Of a stretch of DNA of 64,000 nt, positions 54,630 to 63,191 are shown piece by piece. The stretch spans positions 86,251-150,250 of the forward strand of contig JARXAE010000004.1 in the NCBI GenBank assembly GCA_029866005.1, read 5' to 3'. Every line of letters begins with the position of its first letter. Within the stretch, counting starts at the first letter, position 1. Made by a program: the position numbers and the translations under genes. This stretch comes from Fimbriimonas sp. GTDB taxonomy: Bacteria; Armatimonadota; Fimbriimonadia; Fimbriimonadales; Fimbriimonadaceae. Below the pieces are notes generated by a model. It had not been told where the DNA came from and did not search any database. It saw only the letters and a program-made list of their open reading frames with translations.

Positions 54630-57167
54630 ATGCGCTTATTGGCCATTATTCTTGTCCTCGGAGTCTCTGGAGCAATCTCTGCTCAGGATCAACCGCAGGC
54701 GAACTGGAAACTGATGAATCAGTTTGGCGGGAACTACCTTCGCCAGTACGTCTACAGCACTTCGTTGACGCCGAACTTCATCAACAAAACAGATGAATTT
54801 TGGTATTCGTGGAAGGACAGTAAAGGCGTCAAGTTCTGGCGAGTCAACCCAAAGGCGAAGAAGAAGGAGCCTCTGTTTGACTCCGCAAAAATGGCGGCCT
54901 ACCTCAGTGAGTACACAAAGAAACCGTACGATACGACCAATCTTCCGCTCACGACGCTGACATTCGATGAGAAGAACGATCGACTGATCAAGTTTACGGT
55001 TGATAACCTCCTTTTCAGTTACGACACCGAGAAGGATGAGTTCAAGAAGCTTGAAAAGCCTAAGGAGACGCCTCCCGCTCCGACCCCACCCGAGGACCCG
55101 GCATACATCGGGCGAACCGGGGGTGGCGGAGGGTTTGGAGGATTTGGTGGTGGTGGTCGCGGGGCAGGCGGAGCCGGCGCAGCGCGAGACTTTCGCAACT
55201 GGTCACCTGACAAAAGTGCGTTCATTTACGCCCAAGAGCACAATCTCTTTTACGTTGCTGTTGTTGACAAGAAGGAGCAGCCCCCTGTTCAGCTCAGCAA
55301 GGACGGTGTCAAGGACTACAGCTTCGGCTCGCGGTCTGGCGAAGCTGAAATTCAGCAGATGATGCAGCAAGACGGAACCACCACAACCCAAGGTGGCACG
55401 GCAAACGCTAATGAGCAGCGAGTGCGTGCTGGTGGGACATGGTCGAAAGATTCGAAGCGGTTCTATACGAGCCGAACCGATCAAAGGAAGGTCAAGGATT
55501 TGTACCTTGTGAACAGCCTTACCATGCCCCGCCCTTCGCTGATGACTTACAAATATTCCATGCCAGGCGAGGCAGAAGTTGCTCAGCAAGAGTCTTGGGT
55601 TTTTGAACCAGAAACGAAGACGATCAGCAAGATGGAGATCGGAAAGTGGAAGGATCAGCGCGCGATGGATATGCACTTCCAAGACGCCTCCTCCGATGTG
55701 ATTCGGTTTGTGCGACGGGACCGCCTTCAGCGCAATATGGAAGTCTGCGACTACGACGTCAAGACTAAGAAGACGTCCGTCTTGGTTTCTGAATCGGTCG
55801 AAAATGCTTTCTTAGAGTCCCAACAGATTCGATACCTCAAGCCAGGTGGAGACTTCATTTGGTGGTCTGAAAGAACCGGGTGGGGACATTTCTACCTGTA
55901 TTCCAACGATGGCAAGCTCAAAAATGCGATTACAAGTGGTCCATACCGCGCCAGCACACTTGTGGACGTTGAGCCTGAGAAGGGACGAATGTGGTTTAGT
56001 TCCAATGGGCGGGAGGAAGATGAGAACCCGTACTACAAGCATCTGTATCGTGTGAACCTCGACGGTAAAGACTTGACGCTTCTCGACAAGGGAGATGCTG
56101 ATCACAGTTCCACGCTGACCACCTCGAAGAACTTTGCGGTTGATCTTCACTCACGAACCGACATGGCTCCGGTCGCCGTGTTGCGAGACAACGAAGGAAA
56201 GACAATCCTTGAACTTGAAAAAACTGACCTGAGCCGCCTGATGCAGACCGGCTGGAAGATGCCGCAAACTTTCCAGGTTAAAGCTGCTGATGGTGTCACG
56301 GACATCTACGGGAACATGTGGCTTCCATTCGACTTCGACAAGACTAAGAAGTACCCGATCATTGCCAATGTCTATCCGGGACCCCAAACCGAGTCAGTGA
56401 CGACCGCATTTTCGGCTACGGCTGGAAACCAGCGCCTCGCCCAGCTTGGTTTTATTGTGATTCAAATCGGAAACCGAGGTGGTAACCCCGCAAGGTCGAA
56501 CGCTTATCACAGCTACGGCTACTACAACTTGCGAGACTACGGCCTTTCTGATAAGAAAGCCGGAATCGAGCAACTTGCTGCACAAAATCCTTGGATTGAT
56601 ATTGACCGGGTTGGCATCTATGGTCACTCAGGAGGTGGCTTTATGACGGCCGCCGCTCTGATGCTTCCGCCGTACAACGACTTTTTTAAAGTTGGAGTGT
56701 CGAGCGCTGGGAACCATGATAACAACGTCTACAACCAGAACTGGAGTGAGCAGCATCACGGTCTCAAAGAAGTTCCGGTCACGACGACAACCAAAGCGGC
56801 CGACGCGAAGCCAGAAGACAGCTTCCTCGGCTGGGACGATCCCCAGTTCGATAGTGGCTATGGAACGACGGGAACTCGGTTTGACATCAAGGTTCCCACT
56901 AACGCGGAACTCGCCGCGAACCTCAAGGGGCATCTGTTCCTCGTTCACGGAGACATGGACAACAACGTTCACCACGCCGGCACAGTCCGGCTCATGGATG
57001 CTTTGATCAAGGCGAACAAGCGGTTCGATTTCATGTCAATGCCTGGGCAAGCCCACGGCTTTGGCCCGATGCAGAACTACTTCGTGCAGCGGATGTATGA
57101 GTACTTCGTACAAAACCTGATGGGCGCGCCGCTTCCTAAGGGCGTGGATATGGTGATCGCACCGTGA
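54630..57167 (+). CDS. S9 family (DPP-IV type) serine peptidase
   Basis: 845 residues, signal peptide MRLLAIILVLGVSGAISAQ. An N-terminal beta-propeller region (about 60-560) then the hydrolase: nucleophile GIYGHSGGGFMTAAALM (Ser about 672), Asp in LFLVHGDMDNNVHHA, His in MPGQAHGFGP. The DPP-IV-class NRGG-like motif is IGNRGGNPARSNAYHSYGYY. Unusual: a glycine-rich low-complexity stretch of about 25 residues (about 163-188, rich in GG/GFGG) in the propeller. Removes dipeptides or short peptides from N termini in related enzymes. No Shine-Dalgarno before ATG; overlaps the next gene by four bases. Confidence 0.93.
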   Translation: MRLLAIILVLGVSGAISAQDQPQANWKLMNQFGGNYLRQYVYSTSLTPNFINKTDEFWYSWKDSKGVKFWRVNPKAKKKEPLFDSAKMAAYLSEYTKKPYDTTNLPLTTLTFDEKNDRLIKFTVDNLLFSYDTEKDEFKKLEKPKETPPAPTPPEDPAYIGRTGGGGGFGGFGGGGRGAGGAGAARDFRNWSPDKSAFIYAQEHNLFYVAVVDKKEQPPVQLSKDGVKDYSFGSRSGEAEIQQMMQQDGTTTTQGGTANANEQRVRAGGTWSKDSKRFYTSRTDQRKVKDLYLVNSLTMPRPSLMTYKYSMPGEAEVAQQESWVFEPETKTISKMEIGKWKDQRAMDMHFQDASSDVIRFVRRDRLQRNMEVCDYDVKTKKTSVLVSESVENAFLESQQIRYLKPGGDFIWWSERTGWGHFYLYSNDGKLKNAITSGPYRASTLVDVEPEKGRMWFSSNGREEDENPYYKHLYRVNLDGKDLTLLDKGDADHSSTLTTSKNFAVDLHSRTDMAPVAVLRDNEGKTILELEKTDLSRLMQTGWKMPQTFQVKAADGVTDIYGNMWLPFDFDKTKKYPIIANVYPGPQTESVTTAFSATAGNQRLAQLGFIVIQIGNRGGNPARSNAYHSYGYYNLRDYGLSDKKAGIEQLAAQNPWIDIDRVGIYGHSGGGFMTAAALMLPPYNDFFKVGVSSAGNHDNNVYNQNWSEQHHGLKEVPVTTTTKAADAKPEDSFLGWDDPQFDSGYGTTGTRFDIKVPTNAELAANLKGHLFLVHGDMDNNVHHAGTVRLMDALIKANKRFDFMSMPGQAHGFGPMQNYFVQRMYEYFVQNLMGAPLPKGVDMVIAP

Positions 57168-60124
57168 GAATCCTCTCTTCTCTTATCCTCTTCACACTTG
57201 GCGCGGTCTCCGTTGCGCAGGTGAATCCCGATCTCTATTCGGGGATGACTTGGCGAAATGTCGGACCTGCCCGTGGAGGGCGGTCAATTGCAGTCGCCGG
57301 AAGCGTGCAACGACCCAAAGAGTTCTTCTTCGGTGCAACGGGTGGCGGAGTGTGGAAGACCACCGACTCCGGAACGACGTGGAACCAGGTGAGTGACAAC
57401 ACGTTTGGAACCGCTTCCGTCGGGGCGCTCGCGGTTGCCCCGAGTAATCCCGATGTGATCATTGCGGGAACGGGCGAGCGGGATATCCGAGGAAACATTT
57501 CGCATGGTGATGGCTTGTACCGTTCGAAGGATGCCGGCAAGACTTGGCAGCACATCGGTCTCAAGGAGTGCCAAACGATTTCTCGAGTGGTGATTGATCC
57601 AAAGGATCCAGACAAGATGCTCGTCGCGGCGTTCGGTCATGTTTACGGCCCTAACCGTGAGCGAGGGGTGTATAAAACCAGTGATGGCGGCACCACTTGG
57701 CGAAAGGTTTTATTTGAATCCGAGAAAGCAGGAGCCGTTCACATCGCTCTGGATCCTAGCAACAGCAACGTCGTGCTTGCCGCAACGTGGGAAGCTTGGC
57801 GCACCCCCTATTCAATGAACTCCGGTGGTCCAGGATCAAAGCTCTGGAAGTCATCAGACGGAGGAGAAACTTGGGAGGATATCAGCCGGTCCGAAGGGTT
57901 GCCCAAGGGCATGCTGGGCAAAATAGGTTTCTGCATCTCTCCAGTGGATTCCAATCGCTATTACGCTCAAATCGAGGCTCTTGACGGTGGACTCTTCCGC
58001 AGCGACAACGCAGGGAAAACCTGGCAACTGGTCAATTCGGATCGAAGTTGGCGACAGCGGGCATGGTACTACACTCACGTCTATGCCGGGCCCAAGAACA
58101 AGGATGAGGTCTATGCACTCAACGTCGGATTTGGAAGATCGACGGATGGCGGAAAAACGTTTACATCGCTGAATCCACCCCATGGAGATAATCACGACCT
58201 TTGGATTGCTCCTGATGATCCTCAAAGGATGATCGAAGCTAACGATGGCGGGGCAAACGTGTCACTGGATGGAGGTAAGACTTGGACAGAGTTGACCTTT
58301 TCGACGGGGCAGTTCTACCACGTCACCACGGATAACGCCTTCCCGTACCGCATACTAGGTGCCCAGCAGGACAATAGCACGATACGAATCGTCAGCCGCA
58401 AGCAGGGTGGCAACATTGGCGAGAAGGACTGGACGAGCACGGCGGGCGGCGAAAGCGGCTACATCGCCGTGAAGCCTAACGACCCGGATATCGTCTTCGG
58501 TGGTTCCTATGGTGGTGATCTCTCGTGGATCAACCATCGCACGGGGCAATCGCGAAGTGTTGACCCGTGGCCGAACAACCCGATGGGGCACGGAGCCGAA
58601 GACAGTGAGTACCGCTTCCAATGGACCTACCCAATTCTTTTCTCGCAGCACAACCCGAACGTCCTCTACACATGTTCGCAGTTTGTGATGAAGAGCACGA
58701 ACATGGGTCAAAGCTGGCAAAAGGTCAGTCCAGACCTCACGCGTAATGACAGGTCGACCATGGGACCTTCCGGCGGACCAATCACCAAGGACAACACGAG
58801 CGTCGAATACTACGGAACGGTGTTCACCCTGGCTGAATCGCCAAAGGATAAGAATGTTCTTTGGGCAGGATCGGATGACGGACGGATTCACATCACTCGT
58901 GACGGTGGAAAAAGCTGGAAGGAAATCACTCCTCCACAGATGCCAAGAAACGGTCTTGTGAGCATGATCGAGGCATCTCCTTTTGACAAGGGCACCGCTT
59001 ATGCTGCGGTGGACAACCACGAGAATGATGACTACGCGCCATATGCGTACCGGACGACTGACTTTGGTGTGACTTGGACACCGATTGTGAAAGGGGTCAA
59101 GAAGGATGAATTCTTCCGAGTGATCCGTGAGGATCGCCGACGTAAGGGTCTGCTTTATGGTGGAACCGAAAGGGGAGTCCTGGTGAGCTTTGACTACGGT
59201 GCAAACTGGCAATCGCTTAGCCTGAATCTTCCTGTTACCCCCGTGCACGATCTGGCTTGGAAAGATGATGACCTCATCGCTGCCACCCACGGCCGTGGAT
59301 TCTGGGTTCTGGACGATGTGACCCCCTTGCAGCAGCTAAGCGTGGCAGGGAAGTCGTACGTCTTCGCGCCGAAGGATCCGTTTGCCGTTCGTTGGGGCGG
59401 TGGAGGTTCTCGTCGTCGAGGTCAAGGGTCTGGAACCGCTAACAGCGAGATAGGCACAAACCCTCTCTCTGGGTTGGTGGTTTCGTACTACTTGCCTACG
59501 GAGACGAAAGCAATTGAAATGACTGTCAAGGATGCAAAGGGTAATGTCGTTGCAAAGCGAACTCGTACTGGAACTGCTGGTTTCCAGCGCACATCGATCT
59601 GGCTAGAGTATCCGTCTTGGGAGAGTGTCCCTGGCATGATTCTTTGGTCTGGATTCCCTCAACCAATCCAGGCTCCACCAGGTCGATACACACTCGAAAC
59701 TACAATAGACGGAGAGAAGTTCACGCACCAGTTCAACTGGCTTCGTGACCCGAATGCTGTCGGCTCGGACAAAGACCTCGTTGCTCAATTCGAGTTTCTA
59801 CAACAGGTATCTCAAAGGCTCACCGAAGCGAATCGGGCGGTGAAGACCTGCCGCGAATTACGTGAGAAGAATCCTTCGGCAGAAATCGTGAAGGAACTGA
59901 CGAGCATCGAAGAGGCAATTTACCAGACGAAGAACAAGAGTGGGCAGGACCCGTTGAACTATCCGATTCGACTGAACGACAAGCTCGCCGGAGTTTTTAG
60001 CAATGCGATGAGCGGAACGACGAGACCGACCGACCAGGCAGTTCAAGTCCTTAGAAACTTGTCTGCCGAGCTTCAAGTGCAACTCGATCGTCTTGCGGCG
60101 GTCGAAAAGCGGCTCAAGAAGTGA
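57164..60124 (+). CDS. Secreted Asp-box (sortilin/VPS10-like) beta-propeller protein
   Basis: 986 residues from GTG 57164, overlapping the S9 peptidase stop by four bases (GTGA). Signal peptide MRILSSLILFTLGAVSVAQ. About eleven Asp-box (BNR) motifs of type SxDxGxTW are visible: TDSGTTWNQVS, KDAGKTWQHI, SDGGTTWRKV, SDGGETWEDI, DNAGKTWQLV, TDGGKTFTSL, LDGGKTWTEL, TNMGQSWQKV, RDGGKSWKEI, TDFGVTWTPI, FDYGANWQSL. Together they fold into a two-propeller or ten-blade structure. C-terminal 250 residues form a different domain with FVLQ/helical ends. Likely partner of the coupled peptidase in the periplasm or on the surface. Xyloglucanase (GH74) is a related family, but the catalytic pair was not identified. 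Confidence 0.85.
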   Translation: MRILSSLILFTLGAVSVAQVNPDLYSGMTWRNVGPARGGRSIAVAGSVQRPKEFFFGATGGGVWKTTDSGTTWNQVSDNTFGTASVGALAVAPSNPDVIIAGTGERDIRGNISHGDGLYRSKDAGKTWQHIGLKECQTISRVVIDPKDPDKMLVAAFGHVYGPNRERGVYKTSDGGTTWRKVLFESEKAGAVHIALDPSNSNVVLAATWEAWRTPYSMNSGGPGSKLWKSSDGGETWEDISRSEGLPKGMLGKIGFCISPVDSNRYYAQIEALDGGLFRSDNAGKTWQLVNSDRSWRQRAWYYTHVYAGPKNKDEVYALNVGFGRSTDGGKTFTSLNPPHGDNHDLWIAPDDPQRMIEANDGGANVSLDGGKTWTELTFSTGQFYHVTTDNAFPYRILGAQQDNSTIRIVSRKQGGNIGEKDWTSTAGGESGYIAVKPNDPDIVFGGSYGGDLSWINHRTGQSRSVDPWPNNPMGHGAEDSEYRFQWTYPILFSQHNPNVLYTCSQFVMKSTNMGQSWQKVSPDLTRNDRSTMGPSGGPITKDNTSVEYYGTVFTLAESPKDKNVLWAGSDDGRIHITRDGGKSWKEITPPQMPRNGLVSMIEASPFDKGTAYAAVDNHENDDYAPYAYRTTDFGVTWTPIVKGVKKDEFFRVIREDRRRKGLLYGGTERGVLVSFDYGANWQSLSLNLPVTPVHDLAWKDDDLIAATHGRGFWVLDDVTPLQQLSVAGKSYVFAPKDPFAVRWGGGGSRRRGQGSGTANSEIGTNPLSGLVVSYYLPTETKAIEMTVKDAKGNVVAKRTRTGTAGFQRTSIWLEYPSWESVPGMILWSGFPQPIQAPPGRYTLETTIDGEKFTHQFNWLRDPNAVGSDKDLVAQFEFLQQVSQRLTEANRAVKTCRELREKNPSAEIVKELTSIEEAIYQTKNKSGQDPLNYPIRLNDKLAGVFSNAMSGTTRPTDQAVQVLRNLSAELQVQLDRLAAVEKRLKK

Positions 60125-60153
60125 TTGTCAAAGCATGGTGGCATTGATATAAT
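60125..60153 (+). promoter_or_regulatory. Strong promoter of the DUF1579 gene (leaderless)
   Basis: TTGTCA (60125-60130; 5/6), 17-base spacer, TATAAT (60148-60153; 6/6). The ATG is at 60160, exactly where transcription should begin. Confidence 0.8.
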
Positions 60154-60162
60154 GCCGCCATG
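60133..60162. repeat. Inverted repeat over the -10 and start codon
   Basis: GCATGGTGGCAT (60133-60144) versus ATGCCGCCATGC (60151-60162): 11 of 12 pairs, 6-base spacer. It spans the spacer, -10 box and start codon of the DUF1579 gene: a likely repressor operator. Confidence 0.65.
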
Positions 60163-60621
60163 CCTGCTCCAAAATTCCTAAGTGACGCCACCGGATGGTG
60201 GGAAGGGGTTTCCTCGCTCAGCCTTCCCTGGCAGCGAAAGGAGCCGTATGATTCCAATTCCTCCTTGCATGTTGAGATTGGGCCCCATGGCTCGTTCGCG
60301 CAAATTGAGTATCGCTGGAGCTACGAGGGGGCTGTTCAGCATGGTGTGCTTCTCATTGCCGGAAACAAGAATGGCGGGGCCGTAACCGTCGGCTGGGTGG
60401 ATTCCTGGCACCAAAATCCAAACGTGATGAACATGACAGGGAAATGGGAGAAAGATGAATCGTTCTCGGTTCTTGGTCATTACTCGGCAGGTTCGGGCGC
60501 TGAATGGGGTTGGCGGTTCGATCTTGGTCTCGTGGGTGACATTCTGGAGTTTGAGATGACAAACATTCATCCCGACGGAAAAGAGGACTGGGCGGTTCGG
60601 TGTCACTACAAGCGAAGTTGA
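60160..60621 (+). CDS. DUF1579-family protein
   Basis: 153 residues. LSDATGWWEGVSSLSLPWQR near the N terminus and WGWRFDLGLVGDILEFEMTN and GKEDWAVRCHYKR at the end, with GGAVTVGWVDSWHQNPNVMN in between, follow the DUF1579 pattern (Gxw.g.....p.....l.f.m......Y). The family is a small beta-barrel-like fold of unknown role. It is cytosolic: no signal peptide. It has its own leaderless promoter and a palindrome that suggests tight regulation. Confidence 0.75.
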   Translation: MPAPKFLSDATGWWEGVSSLSLPWQRKEPYDSNSSLHVEIGPHGSFAQIEYRWSYEGAVQHGVLLIAGNKNGGAVTVGWVDSWHQNPNVMNMTGKWEKDESFSVLGHYSAGSGAEWGWRFDLGLVGDILEFEMTNIHPDGKEDWAVRCHYKRS

Positions 60622-60699
60622 GCCCATGAGCGATTTCCTAAAGCGTCAAATCGCCATCCACGGGAGCGAACGTTAAGCGGCGCGATCCCAATGTCTCTG

Positions 60700-61875
60700 T
60701 CACTTAAGTTGGAACTGGAGCACGCGAACGCCAAGTGACTCGAAAGGCACCCGGATTTTTCCACCACTCAGCGGCACCACTGATCCGTCTGTCACCGATA
60801 TACCAGTGCTAACACCCTCCAATCCTCCCAGGACAATCTCAGTTTCTGCTATTGTCTGATTCCGAGTGTTGACCAGGATGAGAAGAACTTCCTTTCCTCG
60901 CTTTCTCCAGCCCGCAATAACTCCGGCAGGTGTGGCGGCACGGAACCCGGCCGGATCAACCTCTGCTTGCAACAAAGGAGCTATCTTGCTAATGACTGCA
61001 TTTTGCTTTGTCATCTCCGAAACGATCGCTGCTGGAGCGCCATCGAATTGAAACCCGCTTTTTCCGACAACGGCAGGGAAGTAGAACAGCCCCCGAACGC
61101 CTTGGGTGATGGCATACCAAATTTCGGCTCTGAACTCGGCTGCGGTTGGGCACCTTGCTCCCGCTACATTACCTCTCTCGATCTCACTGGCCTCAATGAA
61201 AGCAAATTGAGGTTTCGAAGTGAGGCCCTTGAGGATTTTGATAGGCTCACCGAGCAAGGTGATGTCGCCACGCCTTGGTGCATGCGACTGGTTAAGCCAT
61301 CCGCCGAACGGATAGAGATCGTTGGCCATCCAATCTGCAGACGCGATCAATCTGGGATAGTGGGAAGCGTAATTTTTGGAGTACGCGTCGTTCCGCGTAG
61401 TGAACCAGCTCAGGTCTGGTCCAGCAAAGTTGATGAAGATCTTGCGATTGGGATCGATGGCTCGCCATTCCGCAGCCGTCTTCTCGAACATGGGCGTCCA
61501 CTCCACGATTCGTCCAGCGGCGTCCGGCTCATCCCAGTGCGACCAGGCGAGTAGGTCTTTTCGACCGATATCGAGGCGAGGAGTTTGCATTGGGCGGCGG
61601 ATCACAAAGAGTCCCGTAGCCTGGGCCGCTCGATCCCAGCTGACGGGATCGTGCCCTTGGGGCGTTTCGAGGATCGTATTGATCCCTCTGGACTTCCATT
61701 TAGCAAAGGACTGTTCCGGTTGGGAAAAAACCCCTATCGGAAAAACTCCGTTAAGAAAGAGCTCATTGCGCCCTGTGGCCTGTGTCTGGTTGGCATCAGG
61801 GGATGCCACGTTGGTGCAACTCGGAAGCGTTGTCACCGAAAACGCTAAAAGTAGCAGACTGTTGGCGCTGAACAT
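60700..61875 (-). CDS. TIM-barrel glycoside-hydrolase-like lipoprotein
   Basis: 391 residues. Lipoprotein signal LLLLAFSVTTLPSC-TNVAS (Cys about 20). A barrel-like domain: SRGINTILETPQGHDP, LLAWSHWDEPDAAGRIVEW, RKIFINFAGPDLSWF, NDLYPFGGWL, FAFIEASEI, AEIWYAITQGVRGLFYFPAV. The HWDEPDA segment (about residue 117) and FIEASE could hold the two catalytic acids, by analogy to GH-like families 5/42/140. C-terminal beta-sandwich about 320-391. GGGAG precedes the ATG and TATAAT is about 15 bases upstream, so this one is leadered. Substrate unknown. Confidence 0.7.
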   Translation of the reverse strand: MFSANSLLLLAFSVTTLPSCTNVASPDANQTQATGRNELFLNGVFPIGVFSQPEQSFAKWKSRGINTILETPQGHDPVSWDRAAQATGLFVIRRPMQTPRLDIGRKDLLAWSHWDEPDAAGRIVEWTPMFEKTAAEWRAIDPNRKIFINFAGPDLSWFTTRNDAYSKNYASHYPRLIASADWMANDLYPFGGWLNQSHAPRRGDITLLGEPIKILKGLTSKPQFAFIEASEIERGNVAGARCPTAAEFRAEIWYAITQGVRGLFYFPAVVGKSGFQFDGAPAAIVSEMTKQNAVISKIAPLLQAEVDPAGFRAATPAGVIAGWRKRGKEVLLILVNTRNQTIAETEIVLGGLEGVSTGISVTDGSVVPLSGGKIRVPFESLGVRVLQFQLK

Positions 61876-61933
61876 AAGGACTCCCGGCCGGATTATAACA
61901 CGACGCCCGAAGAGCTGTTAGCTTTTTAAGTTC

Positions 61934-62021
61934 TGGAGGAGAGAAGGGGATTCGAACCCCTGAGCCCTTGCAGGCTTCTTGTTTTCAAGACAAGCGCGAT
62001 CGACCACTCCGCCATCTCTCC
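61934..62021 (-). tRNA. tRNA-Ser (anticodon UGA)
   Basis: Minus-strand cloverleaf: acceptor GGAGAGA/TCTCTCC, anticodon arm CTTGT-CTTGAAA-ACAAG with anticodon TGA reading UCA, long variable arm (GCC...GGC) as expected for Ser, T-arm AGGGG-TTCGAAT-CCCCT. CCA is encoded (61934-61936 on the plus strand as TGG). The discriminator base 73 is T, where bacterial Ser tRNAs have G. Confidence 0.93.
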
Positions 62022-62053
62022 AATCTTGGTCTTGCGAACAATATAATACTCGG

Positions 62054-62281
62054 TCAGTTGTCGGCCTTCCACACTCGGCCAGCCAGTTTTGCCGAAAGAT
62101 ACAGGGACAGGAGGATCGCTGCCCAGAATAAAAACCCATTCGGGAATGAGCCGAGTGACTTGACTCCGCCGGGCACAAAGACTCTCACAAACAAGGATAT
62201 AGAACCACAGGCAATGAAAAAGCAGCCGATCCCGCAGGTCATCGATGTAAAGAATCGAATAAGAACCTTAACACTAATCAC
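62054..62281 (-). CDS. Small two-helix membrane protein
   Basis: 75 residues from GTG 62281. Hydrophobic segments about 8-33 (RFFTSMTCGIGCFFIACGSI) and 50-66 (FLFWAAILLSLYLSA), with a basic end (KLAGRVWKADN). No recognised family. Start codon has no clear Shine-Dalgarno; the GTG lies right beside the 62314 prepilin GTG on the other strand (divergent, 32 bases). Could be chance; kept because of a coherent topology. Confidence 0.4.
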   Translation of the reverse strand: MISVKVLIRFFTSMTCGIGCFFIACGSISLFVRVFVPGGVKSLGSFPNGFLFWAAILLSLYLSAKLAGRVWKADN

Positions 62282-62301
62282 CCCGGGTACCTAACCCAGT
62301 A

Positions 62302-62307
62302 TAGAAT
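62302..62307 (+). promoter_or_regulatory. -10-like hexamer of the prepilin gene
   Basis: TAGAAT ends six bases before GTG 62314; no Shine-Dalgarno. No convincing -35. Confidence 0.45.
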
Positions 62308-62313
62308 ACGCTC

Positions 62314-63051
62314 GTGAAACGCGCGTTCACCCTTATCGAGCTCCTGGTAGTGATTGCGATCATCGCGATCCTTGCAGCAATTCTATTCCCAGTCTTCGCT
62401 CAAGCGAAGGCGTCTGCGAAGAAGTCAGCGTGCCTCTCGAATACCCGGCAGATCGGGATTGGATTGATGATGTACATGGCTGACGAAGATGATACGATCT
62501 TCTTCTTTGCCCACGCGGTTGATCCTTCCCGCACCCGGCCGCTCACCCCTTTTGGCGCGACAATCGAGAACCGATGGTGGAACCAGATTCAGCCTTACCT
62601 GAAGAACCGAGACATTCTCTGGTCGCCTAGCGACTCGTTGCGCAAACCTCATCCGCTTGAAGATGGGCAGAGCGGTCGCCCGCTCGTTCCCAGGTCGTAC
62701 GTTGCTAATCGTGCCGCTGAAGGACTTAACTACACTTCAGTCGACACTCCGGCCGAGATTGTTGTCGTGACGCTCAAGAACGGCATCTATGACGACTCCT
62801 GGTATGAGCCGCCAAAAAATCTCTATAATAAGTCAGCGACAACGCCGCCAGTCCTGTGGCTTGAAGGTCAGCTGGGAGGCGTGAACAACACCTTCTTTGA
62901 TGGTCATGCTAAGTGGATGTCGAAAGGGTTGATTCTGAGGGATCCGTGCGGATTACCGTTTTCGGGTGTTCAACTCATGCGCCAATTCCCAATTCCGCCA
63001 ACACCAGGGCAACCCGCCCGAACTCCATGGCACGCGAACTGCCCTTCATAG
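62314..63051 (+). CDS. Type IV prepilin-like (DUF1559-type) protein
   Basis: 245 residues from GTG 62314. N terminus [19 protein letters not shown], with the prepilin peptidase site before Phe and Glu at +5, gives a type IV pilin/pseudopilin helix; then [40 protein letters not shown] and the H-x-DG box [15 protein letters not shown]. These H-DG-type prepilins are abundant in Armatimonadota and Planctomycetota. Role: secretion pseudopilus or surface fibre, not established. The tail [17 protein letters not shown] is Pro-rich. Its parallel C-terminal segment recurs in the protein at 44266. Confidence 0.9.
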   Translation: MKRAFTLIELLVVIAIIAILAAILFPVFAQAKASAKKSACLSNTRQIGIGLMMYMADEDDTIFFFAHAVDPSRTRPLTPFGATIENRWWNQIQPYLKNRDILWSPSDSLRKPHPLEDGQSGRPLVPRSYVANRAAEGLNYTSVDTPAEIVVVTLKNGIYDDSWYEPPKNLYNKSATTPPVLWLEGQLGGVNNTFFDGHAKWMSKGLILRDPCGLPFSGVQLMRQFPIPPTPGQPARTPWHANCPS

Positions 63052-63191
63052 CTCGACTGAGGGATCTGACTACGAGTTGATTCCTTGCTAGGGAGTGGTA
63101 GGCAGTACGTTCCATTCGAGCTCTGCGGAACGGTCATAATAGGGTGGTCTGGTTGCATTGTAGGTGCCGCCGAAGAGGTTCAAACTCATTC

